A stretch of 64,000 bases of DNA from Thiomicrorhabdus sp963677355 (GTDB taxonomy: Bacteria; Pseudomonadota; Gammaproteobacteria; Thiomicrospirales; Thiomicrospiraceae): NCBI GenBank assembly GCA_963677355.2, contig CAXXXQ010000002.1:124001-188000 (forward strand). Direction: 5' to 3'. Within the stretch, counting starts at the first letter, position 1. Each line of letters begins with the position of its first letter. The position numbers and the translations under genes were made by a program. The notes under the pieces were generated by a model that saw only the letters and a list, made by a program, of their open reading frames with translations, made no database searches and was not told the DNA's origin. Positions 1-7,091 of the stretch are shown here, piece by piece.

Positions 1-876
1 CGGGGCAAAGTCAGGATAAAAACTTTCCAGTTCCGACAGTTCGCAAGGCGCCGGGCTAAATTGTCTCACCCCTGGAGAGTCGATCAGGTTGCCGGGATTA
101 TCTTGCTGCGAACCATGTTCGGGCAGATGATAAAGAATACTGTTTGTCGTCGTATGTTTTCCCAATCCTGTGGCTTCGGATAGTTGACCGACTCGAATAT
201 CGATATCCGGAATCAAGGCATTAATTAAAGAGGATTTACCTGCACCGGACGGGCCGACAAAGACGCTGTTCTTGCCATTCATGAATTCTCGCAACTCTTC
301 CAAACCCTCATTGTTCAAAGAGGAGGCCGGGATAATCTCGATTTCCATTCCATCATAGGGTTGCAAAATTTCGGCGACCGATTCCCAATCTTCGTCGGAA
401 TCTAACAGATCAACTTTGTTGATAATGATAATGGCCGCAATGTCGAGCTGTTTCGCTGCCACCAGATAACGGTCAATCATGTCTGGATGAATGCCCGGAA
501 CCACCGGAGTCACGATGCCGATAAAGTCGATATTAGCGGCAATCATGCGTGTTTGTCCGCGGAACCCGGGGCGGCTCAGTTCATGCGTTCTCGGCAGAAC
601 GCTAACCACCACGCCGGTATTGTCTTCCAAATCCGTTTGCCAGATGACCCGGTCACCTGCGACCAATTTCCCTAAATGTTGGCGTATTGCACAACTGAAG
701 CCTTTGCCTTGAGAGTCCTCTACTAATACGCGCTTACCAAAGCTGGTAATAACCAGACCCTCTTGCTCTTCACCCAGCAAACTTTTATTGGCTACGTTTT
801 GGGAGCTCAGATCGGTTTTACTGCGTCGATCTTTGACTCGCCTTTTTTGTTGGGTGGTCAGTTTGCGTTTGCCCAT
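1..876 (-). CDS. rsgA: Ribosome small subunit-dependent GTPase A (partial, C-terminus outside the window)
   Basis: RsgA is a circularly permuted GTPase that helps mature the 30S subunit. The minus-strand frame starts at an ATG at 874-876 and runs open to base 1, giving 292 codons. After a basic N-terminus (MGKRKLTTQQKRR) comes the OB-fold region. The GTPase motifs then appear in permuted order: the G4 motif NKVD, the P-loop GPSGAGKSS near 230-260 of the window, and a G3 motif DSPGVRQF near 60-90. The C-terminal zinc-binding helical domain should lie to the left of the window. The gene is divergent from orn with two genes between, a usual gammaproteobacterial neighbourhood. Identification is firm; only the 3' end is missing. 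Confidence 0.95.
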   Translation of the reverse strand, partial: MGKRKLTTQQKRRVKDRRSKTDLSSQNVANKSLLGEEQEGLVITSFGKRVLVEDSQGKGFSCAIRQHLGKLVAGDRVIWQTDLEDNTGVVVSVLPRTHELSRPGFRGQTRMIAANIDFIGIVTPVVPGIHPDMIDRYLVAAKQLDIAAIIIINKVDLLDSDEDWESVAEILQPYDGMEIEIIPASSLNNEGLEELREFMNGKNSVFVGPSGAGKSSLINALIPDIDIRVGQLSEATGLGKHTTTNSILYHLPEHGSQQDNPGNLIDSPGVRQFSPAPCELSELESFYPDFAP

Positions 877-901
877 TAATTTTCTCAGAACCTAAATCTA
901 T

Positions 902-1255
902 TTAATCAAGTAGTGCATTGATTTTAGCGGCCATGATCATATCGTTCATGGTCAGACCTTTTGCGGTATGGGTGGTCAGTGTGACGGTGCAGCTATTGTA
1001 ATCAAAGCAAACTTGCGGGTGATGGTCTTCTTTGCCCGCCAACCAGGTGATTGCGTTTACAAAAGCGATGGTCTGGTGATAGTTTTTAAACTGAAACGTT
1101 TTGCTGATGTTTGCATAGTTTAATGGTGCTTCCCAACCCTCAAGTTCGCTCAAGTTGCTTTCGATTGTCGGGATAATAATCGGTTTGCTGCCTTTAGGCA
1201 GGTCTTCACAGTGTGAATTTAACAGTTCTTGTAAAATTGGTGATGTTTGAGTCAC
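902..1255 (-). CDS. phhB: 4a-hydroxytetrahydrobiopterin dehydratase (pterin-4a-carbinolamine dehydratase)
   Basis: A 117-residue protein of the PCD/DCoH family, which dehydrates 4a-hydroxytetrahydropterin so that the pterin cofactor can be recycled. The active-site block EDHHPQ (two adjacent histidines) lies near residue 76, and the expected third polar segment follows near TTHTAKGLT. Length is normal for the family (about 95-120 residues). It sits between rsgA and the M48 peptidase gene, all on the minus strand, 20 bases after the peptidase gene. No phenylalanine hydroxylase gene is visible in the window, so the physiological pterin substrate is unclear; a role in molybdopterin metabolism has been proposed for such orphan copies. 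Confidence 0.9.
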   Translation of the reverse strand: MTQTSPILQELLNSHCEDLPKGSKPIIIPTIESNLSELEGWEAPLNYANISKTFQFKNYHQTIAFVNAITWLAGKEDHHPQVCFDYNSCTVTLTTHTAKGLTMNDMIMAAKINALLD

Positions 1256-1275
1256 AACAATAAACTCCTGATTTT

Positions 1276-2535
1276 TTAGTTTGTGGTTGAGTTTTGTAAT
1301 GATTTTAAATGATCAATACGAATTTTAGCCGGCGGATGACTGTCGTGATAGGCCGAATGTATCGGGTCGGGCGTTAAGGTGCTGGCGTTATCGCGATACA
1401 TTTTAAGCAGCGCCGAAATTAAATGTTCCGCGCCTACGTATTCGGCAGCAAAAGCATCGGCTTCAAATTCGTGTTTACGGCTTTTCATGGCATGGAAAGG
1501 GCTGATAAAGAAAAACATCACCGGAACCGCGGTCATGAACAACAGTAGAGCGATGGCCGGTGATTGATCGCTCATGCCCAAGCCGGAATAAAATTGCGGT
1601 AATTGAATCAGCCAGCCTAGCAATGCCAGTCCGGCCAGACTGAGGAGCGTGCTTTCAAGCAAACGTTTTTTGATGTGACCGTGTTTAAAATGACCGAGTT
1701 CGTGAGCTAGCACCGCTTCAACCTCTTCAGGCGTCAGCTTTTCCAGCAGGGTATCAAAGAAAACGATGCGTTTATTTTTGCCGAAACCGGTGAAATACGC
1801 ATTACCGTGTCCGGAACGAGAGGAACCGTCCATCACAAAAATTCCGTTCGATTCAAAACCGGTTCTTTCCAACAAATTGTTGATGCGGTTTTTCATCTCT
1901 TCATCTTCGAGAGGGGTGAACTTATTAAAGATCGGCGCAATCCATTTTGGATAGGCCCACATGATTAACAGCTGGAAAGCCATCCAGACAACCCAAGTGT
2001 AAAACCACCAAGCCTGGTCGATAAAACTGCTCATAATAGTCAATACTACCCAAACCAGCGGCAAACCTAAAATAAGCATTAGCAACCACTGTTTAACTAG
2101 GTCGGTGATAAATTTCATCGGCGTGGTTTTATTGAAACCGAACTCTTCTTCGATTTTAAAAGTGCTCATAATGGTAAAAGGTAAGTGCAGAATCGATAGA
2201 ATCCACAAGGTGGAGAGCAGAAACGCTATCTCTTGCCATTGGCTTGAGAGTCCGCTATTGGCCCACATGTTGTAGATGTCCTGAAAACCGCCGCCAAGCG
2301 TCATCAACCAGAGAATGGCAGCATCATAGAATAGACCTAGTCTTCCAAGTTGTAATTTGGCTCTACTGTAATCAGCCGCTTTTTGATGGGCTTCCAGACT
2401 GACGACTTCGGAAAAATCTTCAGGCACCTTGGCTCGGTTTTGGCCGATGTGAAACTGGTTACGGATGTTCAGCCAAACTTCGATGATGAGATTTAAAAAC
2501 AGCGCGCTTAAAAATAAAGTGGTAATCCAATTCAT
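1276..2535 (-). CDS. M48 family metallopeptidase (Ste24/CAAX prenyl protease type)
   Basis: A 419-residue integral membrane zinc protease. The N-terminal half carries several hydrophobic spans (including the N-terminal segment and spans around residues 65-175), as in the Ste24 N-terminal domain. The zinc site HELGH is in AVLAHELGHFKHGH near residue 280, and the third ligand glutamate is in EFEADAFA near residue 358. Further membrane spans lie between these motifs. The family cleaves membrane or prenylated proteins in eukaryotes and acts in membrane protein quality control in bacteria. The substrate here is unknown. Start at ATG 2533-2535. The gene is longer than HtpX (about 290 residues), so Ste24-like is the better label. 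Confidence 0.9.
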   Translation of the reverse strand: MNWITTLFLSALFLNLIIEVWLNIRNQFHIGQNRAKVPEDFSEVVSLEAHQKAADYSRAKLQLGRLGLFYDAAILWLMTLGGGFQDIYNMWANSGLSSQWQEIAFLLSTLWILSILHLPFTIMSTFKIEEEFGFNKTTPMKFITDLVKQWLLMLILGLPLVWVVLTIMSSFIDQAWWFYTWVVWMAFQLLIMWAYPKWIAPIFNKFTPLEDEEMKNRINNLLERTGFESNGIFVMDGSSRSGHGNAYFTGFGKNKRIVFFDTLLEKLTPEEVEAVLAHELGHFKHGHIKKRLLESTLLSLAGLALLGWLIQLPQFYSGLGMSDQSPAIALLLFMTAVPVMFFFISPFHAMKSRKHEFEADAFAAEYVGAEHLISALLKMYRDNASTLTPDPIHSAYHDSHPPAKIRIDHLKSLQNSTTN

Positions 2536-2666
2536 AAGATAATCAATCTTTTTTAATGTTATGAGTTTCTATAAGATAGTGCCATATTGTAAAAGAACAA
2601 GCCTACAATCGATACAAATTCGATATAAAGTCATAAAAAATTAGCTTGAATGCACTCAGAAACCAT

Positions 2667-3218
2667 ATGAAGTCAGATAAAAATCTTATTTGGATAGACC
2701 TGGAAATGACCGGTCTTGACCCTAAGGAACACAAGATCATTGAAATTGCTACGGTAGTGACCGACAGTGAATTAAACGTATTGGCCGAAGGGCCGGTGAT
2801 CGCCATTCAAACCGAACAGGTAGAGCTGGACAAGATGGATCAGTGGTGCGTTACTCATCACGGTAATTCGGGGTTGACGCAGCGGGTACAGCAAAGCACA
2901 GTCAGCATGCAGCAAGCGGAACAGCAAACCCTCGAATTTTTACAGCAATATGTGCCGGCTGGAAAATCGCCTATGTGCGGTAACAGCATCTGTCAGGATC
3001 GCCGTTTTATGGTTGAGCAGATGCCGTTGTTGGAACAATTTTTTCATTATCGTAATTTAGATGTTAGTACTTTGAAAGAGTTGGCCAGACGTTGGGCTCC
3101 TCAGGTTTATCAGGCTCACAAAAAGAGTGGTGCTCATCTTGCGCTGGCAGATATCTACGAATCCATTGACGAGTTAAATCATTATCGTCACTCGCTTTTT
3201 TCAACGGAATTTCACTGA
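2667..3218 (+). CDS. orn: Oligoribonuclease
   Basis: Orn is the 3'-5' exoribonuclease that clears 2-5 nt RNA fragments and pGpG, the product of c-di-GMP hydrolysis. The DEDDh fold is visible: WIDLEMTGLDP near the N-terminus (Asp and Glu metal ligands), the central CGNSICQDRRFM, and the C-terminal HLALADIYESIDEL with the catalytic His and Asp. I place the start at ATG 2667 (MKSDKNLIWIDLEMTG, 183 residues, normal length) rather than at an upstream in-frame TTG at 2646, which would add seven unusual residues. It is divergent from the M48 gene. The window also encodes an EAL phosphodiesterase whose product pGpG would need Orn. Confidence 0.96.
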   Translation: MKSDKNLIWIDLEMTGLDPKEHKIIEIATVVTDSELNVLAEGPVIAIQTEQVELDKMDQWCVTHHGNSGLTQRVQQSTVSMQQAEQQTLEFLQQYVPAGKSPMCGNSICQDRRFMVEQMPLLEQFFHYRNLDVSTLKELARRWAPQVYQAHKKSGAHLALADIYESIDELNHYRHSLFSTEFH

Positions 3219-3308
3219 AGCAAAAGTCGAAATAAGCGGATTTTTGCTGAACTCTACCAACCTGCTAAAAAAAACCTAGAAAAACTGGTTAAAAATAACC
3301 AGTTACGG

Positions 3309-3337
3309 TTCTCAACTTTAGATAAATCTTATATAAT
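3309..3337 (+). promoter_or_regulatory. Candidate sigma-70 promoter for ilvIH
   Basis: A perfect -10 hexamer TATAAT lies at 3332-3337. A weak -35 (TTCTCA) at 3309-3314 is 17 bases upstream. A short 7-bp hairpin (CTGGTTA/TAACCAG) at 3285-3302 lies just before it without a T tract. Initiation near 3344 would leave a leader of about 125 bases before ilvI. No leader peptide rich in branched-chain residues was recognised. Confidence 0.5.
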
Positions 3338-3469
3338 GGCGCGTTCACTTACGCAAAATTATGCGTAATCCAATTTTCATTTTTTACTGGTTGAATGCAG
3401 CGTGGCAATTACCCTATTTATGCTTCTGCGGTTTTCGACAAAGTAAATTTAATTAAGAGGACCATTGTT

Positions 3470-5173
3470 GTGGAAATGACTGGTGCCCAGATTCTTGTAA
3501 ATTATTTAGAAGATGAGGGCGTAGAGCACATATGGGGTTATCCGGGTGGAGCCGTTCTGCCTATCTATGATGCCCTGGATACGGACGCAAAAAAATTAAA
3601 CCATATTTTGGTGCGTCACGAACAAGCTGCAGTTCACGCTGCGGACGGTTATGCGCGCTCTACAGGTAAACCAGGAGTGGTACTTGTAACTTCAGGCCCG
3701 GGGGCAACCAATGCCGTTACCGGAATTGCAACGGCTTATATGGATTCTATCCCGATGGTATGCATTACAGGTCAGGTGCCAACCGCACTGATCGGTTTGG
3801 ATGCATTCCAGGAGATCGATACCGTTGGTATTACAAGACCTATCGTAAAACACAACTTCTTGGTCAAGAGTGTCGATGAACTTGCGGATACGCTCAAAAA
3901 AGCATTCTATCTCGCAACAACAGGCCGACCTGGCCCGGTTGTCGTTGACATTCCGAAAGATATCCAAAACGCCACAAGCAACTATGTGTATCCACAAGAA
4001 GTTGATATGCGCTCCTACATGCCTGTAACGAAAGGCCATAGTGGACAAATTAAGAAAGCGGTAGAAATGATGCTTTCGGCCAAACGCCCAATTCTATATG
4101 TGGGTGGCGGTGTTGTCTTAGGTGATGCTTCAGAAGAGTTGACTGAAATGACTCGCAAGCTGGGCTTCCCGCTTAACCAGACCCTGATGGGATTAGGCGC
4201 TTTCCCGATGACGGACAAGCAGTCACTGGGAATGTTGGGAATGCACGGAACTTATGAAGCTAACCTGGCAATGCATCACAGTGATGTGATCATTGCTATC
4301 GGCTCGCGTTTTGATGACCGGGTAACCGGGAACTTGGAAAAGTTCTGTCCGGATGCCAAGATCATTCATGTCGATATTGACCCGGCGTCGATTTCGAAAA
4401 ACGTCATTGTTGATATCCCGATTGTCGGTCCGGTTAAGCAAGTATTAACCGAGATGAATGCCATTCTGGATAAAACCAAGCAGAAAGTGGATGAAGATGC
4501 ACTGGCTGATTGGTGGCAGCAGATCGAAGAGTGGCGTGCAACCAAATGCTTGCGTTACGATACGACCGGTTCAAAAATCAAGCCGCAAGCGGCGGTTGAA
4601 GCGGTTTGGAAGTCTACCAATGGGGATGCTTATGTGGCATCTGATGTTGGGCAGCATCAGATGTATGCCGCTCAATATTATCCGTTTGACAAACCACGTC
4701 GTTGGATCAACTCCGGTGGTTTGGGAACCATGGGCTTCGGTCTACCGGCTGCCATGGGGGCGCAAATGGCGTTTCCGGATGCAACGGTTGTTTGTGTCAC
4801 AGGGGAAGGTTCTATTCAGATGAATATTCAAGAACTTTCCACTTGTTTGCAGTACGGTTTGCCGGTCAAGGTCATCTGTTTGAACAACGGTTTCCTAGGT
4901 ATGGTTCGTCAATGGCAGGAGTTCTTCTATGAGCGTCGTTATTCGATGTCCTACATGGAATCATTGCCGGATTTCGTCAAGTTGGCGGAATCTTACGGTC
5001 ACGTCGGTGTTCGCATTGAAGACCCGAAGACCATGCAAGAGCAATTGGACGAAGTATTCTCTGAGAAATACAAAGATCGCTTTGTGTTTGTTGACATTAT
5101 TACCGATCAACAAGAGAACGTTTATCCAATGATTCCTGCCGGTGCAGGCCTGAACGAAATGATTTTGGTATAG
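3470..5173 (+). CDS. ilvI: Acetolactate synthase large (catalytic) subunit
   Basis: Thiamine-diphosphate enzyme that condenses pyruvate (or pyruvate plus 2-oxobutyrate) in the first common step of valine, leucine and isoleucine synthesis. It contains the catalytic Glu in VRHEQAAVHAADGYAR, the central FAD/dehydrogenase-like domain, and the C-terminal ThDP motif (VTGEGSIQMNIQELST ... NNGFLGMVRQWQ). I choose GTG 3470 as start: AAGAGG at 3455-3460 is 9 bases upstream and the product then begins MEMTGAQIL, as is usual. The frame is open further upstream to 3395 but that extension is atypical. Length is 567 residues. The regulatory subunit gene follows after 9 bases. Confidence 0.95.
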   Translation: MEMTGAQILVNYLEDEGVEHIWGYPGGAVLPIYDALDTDAKKLNHILVRHEQAAVHAADGYARSTGKPGVVLVTSGPGATNAVTGIATAYMDSIPMVCITGQVPTALIGLDAFQEIDTVGITRPIVKHNFLVKSVDELADTLKKAFYLATTGRPGPVVVDIPKDIQNATSNYVYPQEVDMRSYMPVTKGHSGQIKKAVEMMLSAKRPILYVGGGVVLGDASEELTEMTRKLGFPLNQTLMGLGAFPMTDKQSLGMLGMHGTYEANLAMHHSDVIIAIGSRFDDRVTGNLEKFCPDAKIIHVDIDPASISKNVIVDIPIVGPVKQVLTEMNAILDKTKQKVDEDALADWWQQIEEWRATKCLRYDTTGSKIKPQAAVEAVWKSTNGDAYVASDVGQHQMYAAQYYPFDKPRRWINSGGLGTMGFGLPAAMGAQMAFPDATVVCVTGEGSIQMNIQELSTCLQYGLPVKVICLNNGFLGMVRQWQEFFYERRYSMSYMESLPDFVKLAESYGHVGVRIEDPKTMQEQLDEVFSEKYKDRFVFVDIITDQQENVYPMIPAGAGLNEMILV

Positions 5174-5182
5174 GTGTAGACG

Positions 5183-5674
5183 ATGAAACATATTATTTCA
5201 ATGATTATGGAAAATGAATCGGGTGCACTTTCTCGTGTTGCAGGCTTGTTCTCTGCACGTGGTTATAACATCCATGCGTTGACGGTGGCGCCAACTGAAG
5301 ACGAGTCTATGTCTCGTCTGACTTTGGTGACCAGTGGAACAGACCAGCAGATCGAGCAGATTGTCAAGCACCTGAATCGTTTGATTGATGTCATTAAGGT
5401 TCTGGATTTGACGGAAGGCGAACACATTGAACGCGAGTTAATGTTGATCAAACTTTCTGCAACTGGTCAAAACCGAGAAGAATATAAGCGTTTAGCCGAT
5501 ATCTTCCGTGGTGACATTATTGATGTAACGGCGACGACTTACACTGTACAGATGGTGGGTGAGTCGAAAAAGCTGGATGCATTTATTGACGCCATCGATC
5601 CGGGACTGATTTTGGAAACAGTTCGCTCCGGTACGGTTGGGGTGTTACGCGGAGAAAAGTGTTTACACCTTTAA
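5183..5674 (+). CDS. ilvH: Acetolactate synthase small (regulatory) subunit
   Basis: A 163-residue regulatory subunit that binds the large subunit and confers valine feedback inhibition. The N-terminal ACT domain is clear (HIISMIMENESGALSRVAGLFSARGYNIHAL), followed by the second ACT-like half (IDVTATTYTVQMVG). The length equals the IlvH type (AHAS III) rather than the shorter IlvN. It starts 9 bases after ilvI and is almost certainly co-transcribed with it. Confidence 0.96.
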   Translation: MKHIISMIMENESGALSRVAGLFSARGYNIHALTVAPTEDESMSRLTLVTSGTDQQIEQIVKHLNRLIDVIKVLDLTEGEHIERELMLIKLSATGQNREEYKRLADIFRGDIIDVTATTYTVQMVGESKKLDAFIDAIDPGLILETVRSGTVGVLRGEKCLHL

Positions 5675-5710
5675 TTGATTACTGAGCTGTTTAAGCTAAT
5701 TAGCTCATAG

Positions 5711-5740
5711 TATAATGCCCGCATAAATTTGCGGGGCATT
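5711..5740 (+). promoter_or_regulatory. Candidate promoter -10 and leader hairpin for ilvC
   Basis: TATAAT at 5711-5716 lies in the ilvH-ilvC gap. Immediately after it, 5715-5740 can fold as an imperfect hairpin (ATGCCC-GCA against TGCGGGGCAT). There is no T tract after the hairpin, so it is more likely a 5' leader stem than a terminator. ilvC starts about 70 bases further on. A separate promoter would let ilvC be expressed more strongly than ilvIH, which fits its distinct codon use. Confidence 0.4.
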
Positions 5741-5812
5741 CCCGAATTAAAACTATTTATTTAACAAGAGTTTTGGATTCATTCAAAAACTCAATTATTT
5801 TAAGGATTTAAA

Positions 5813-6829
5813 ATGCAAGCTTATTACGATAAAGACTGCGATCTATCGATCATCCAAGGCAAAAAAGTTGCTGTTATCGGTTTCGGTTCACAAGGTCACG
5901 CTCACGCAGCGAACCTAAAAGATTCTGGTGTTGACGTTGTAGTTGGTCTACGCCCTGGTTCTTCTTCTGTTAAGAAAGCGGAAGGTTACGGTCTTAAAAC
6001 AGCTGACGTACCGACTGCTGTTGCAGGTGCTGACGTTGTAATGATCCTGACTCCGGATGAGTTCCAAGCAGACCTTTACAAGAACGAAATCGAGCCGAAC
6101 ATCAAAGAAGGTGCGGCGCTTGCATTCGCTCACGGTTTCGCAATCATCTACAATCAAGTTGTGCCTCGTAAAGACCTAGACGTCATCATGATCGCTCCAA
6201 AAGCACCTGGTCACACAGTACGTTCTGAGTTTGTTGCCGGTCGTGGTATTCCTGATTTAATCGCAATCGAACAAGATGCTTCTGGTTCTGCTCGTGATAT
6301 CGCACTATCTTACGCTTCTGCAGTAGGTGGTGGTCGTACAGGTATCCTAGAAACGACTTTCCGTGAAGAGTGTGAAACTGACCTATTCGGTGAGCAAGCA
6401 GTACTTTGTGGTGGTGCCGTTGACCTAGTTAAAATGGGCTTCGAAACGCTTGTTGAAGCGGGTTACGAGCCGGAAATGGCATACTTCGAGTGTCTACACG
6501 AGCTTAAGCTGATCGTTGACCTAATGTTCGAAGGTGGTATCGCCAACATGAACTACTCAATCTCAAACAACGCTGAGTACGGTGAGTACGTAACTGGTCC
6601 ACGTGTAATCAACGAAGAATCACGTGAAGCTATGCGTCAAGCGCTAGCTGACATCCAGTCTGGTGAATACGCTAAGAACTTCATCCTAGAAGGTCAAGCG
6701 GGTTATCCGTCAATGACTGCAATGCGTCGTCTAAACGCTGAACACCCAATCGAGCAGGTTGGTGGTAAGCTACGTGCGATGATGCCTTGGATTCAGGCGA
6801 ATAAAATCATCGACCAAGAAAAGAACTAA
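5813..6829 (+). CDS. ilvC: Ketol-acid reductoisomerase (NADP+)
   Basis: Class I enzyme (338 residues) that isomerises and reduces acetolactate or acetohydroxybutyrate, the second step of branched-chain amino acid synthesis. The Rossmann motif GFGSQGHAHAANLKDSG with the Arg/Ser NADPH-phosphate contacts (LRPGSSS) is at the N-terminus. The knotted C-terminal domain carries the Mg ligands in TDLFGEQAVLCGG and ECLHELKLIVDLMFEGG. A clear gap (138 bases) and candidate promoter separate it from ilvH. Codon use is strongly biased (CTA/CTT Leu, GTA/GTT Val, GGT Gly), as in highly expressed genes of the window such as rplT. A terminator follows at 6949-6973. Confidence 0.97.
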   Translation: MQAYYDKDCDLSIIQGKKVAVIGFGSQGHAHAANLKDSGVDVVVGLRPGSSSVKKAEGYGLKTADVPTAVAGADVVMILTPDEFQADLYKNEIEPNIKEGAALAFAHGFAIIYNQVVPRKDLDVIMIAPKAPGHTVRSEFVAGRGIPDLIAIEQDASGSARDIALSYASAVGGGRTGILETTFREECETDLFGEQAVLCGGAVDLVKMGFETLVEAGYEPEMAYFECLHELKLIVDLMFEGGIANMNYSISNNAEYGEYVTGPRVINEESREAMRQALADIQSGEYAKNFILEGQAGYPSMTAMRRLNAEHPIEQVGGKLRAMMPWIQANKIIDQEKN

Positions 6830-6830
6830 T

Positions 6831-6936
6831 TTTTTAGGGGCTTGTTTTCCCGATTTCTTTGTTGGAGTTTGACTCGTGTACTAGTTGTACACTTCGCCAA
6901 ACTCCGCCGCGAACTCGAAAAAAACGCCTCCTAAAA
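6831..6936. repeat. Composite nested inverted repeat (about 106 bases) after ilvC
   Basis: Three nested inverted repeats are visible: outer TTTTTAGGGGC at 6831-6841 against GCCTCCTAAAA at 6926-6936; middle GGAGTTTG at 6864-6871 against CAAACTCC at 6898-6905; inner GTGTAC at 6876-6881 against GTACAC at 6887-6892 with a 5-base loop. It directly follows the ilvC stop codon and precedes the intrinsic terminator. It resembles a small non-autonomous palindromic element or an extended 3' UTR structure. It encodes no protein. Confidence 0.55.
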
Positions 6937-6948
6937 GTAGTTAAAAAG

Positions 6949-6973
6949 AAACCGGCTTAATGCCGGTTTTTTT
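6949..6973 (+). terminator. Intrinsic terminator of ilvC
   Basis: AAACCGGC at 6949-6956, a 5-base loop, and GCCGGTTT at 6962-6969 followed by more T residues to 6973. It is a typical rho-independent terminator for transcription coming from ilvC. Confidence 0.85.
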
Positions 6974-7001
6974 GTATTCAAATTTAAGGAAATATCTAAG
7001 G

Positions 7002-7083
7002 TATTAACGCTCGAGTCTGCGGCTGTTAAAAGAGATGGCGAAGCCGAAGCTTTTAACAGCCCAATAGCAGCCACTTGTTAGGT
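7002..7083 (-). repeat. attC-like integron recombination site (82 bp)
   Basis: Read on the minus strand, the site begins ACCTAAC (7083-7077, matching the R'' consensus RYYYAAC) and ends CTCGAGC then GTTAATA (7008-7002, R' position; GTT conserved, the rest not consensus). Between them CTGC/GCAG arms flank an 11-12 bp perfect stem, GCTGTTAAAAG against CTTTTAACAGC, with a 17-base terminal loop. The two ends closely resemble the attC of the aadA1 cassette (CTAACAATTCG ... CTCAAGCGTTAGA). The site starts 8 bases after the stop codon of the HerA-like gene and in the orientation expected for that gene's cassette. Strand crossover would fall between G7008 and T7007. Confidence 0.75.
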
Positions 7084-7091
7084 GCATCAAC

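Noticed and set aside
6831..6936. Interpretation of the nested palindrome as an IS end or tRNA-like gene
   Set aside because: No transposase, no flanking target duplication and no cloverleaf-compatible loops are visible.
7002..7083. attC-like site read in the plus orientation, which would assign it to ilvC
   Set aside because: In plus orientation the first core (TATTAAC) fits RYYYAAC poorly, and the site is 172 bases from ilvC with a terminator between; the minus orientation matches both spacing to HerA and known attC polarity.
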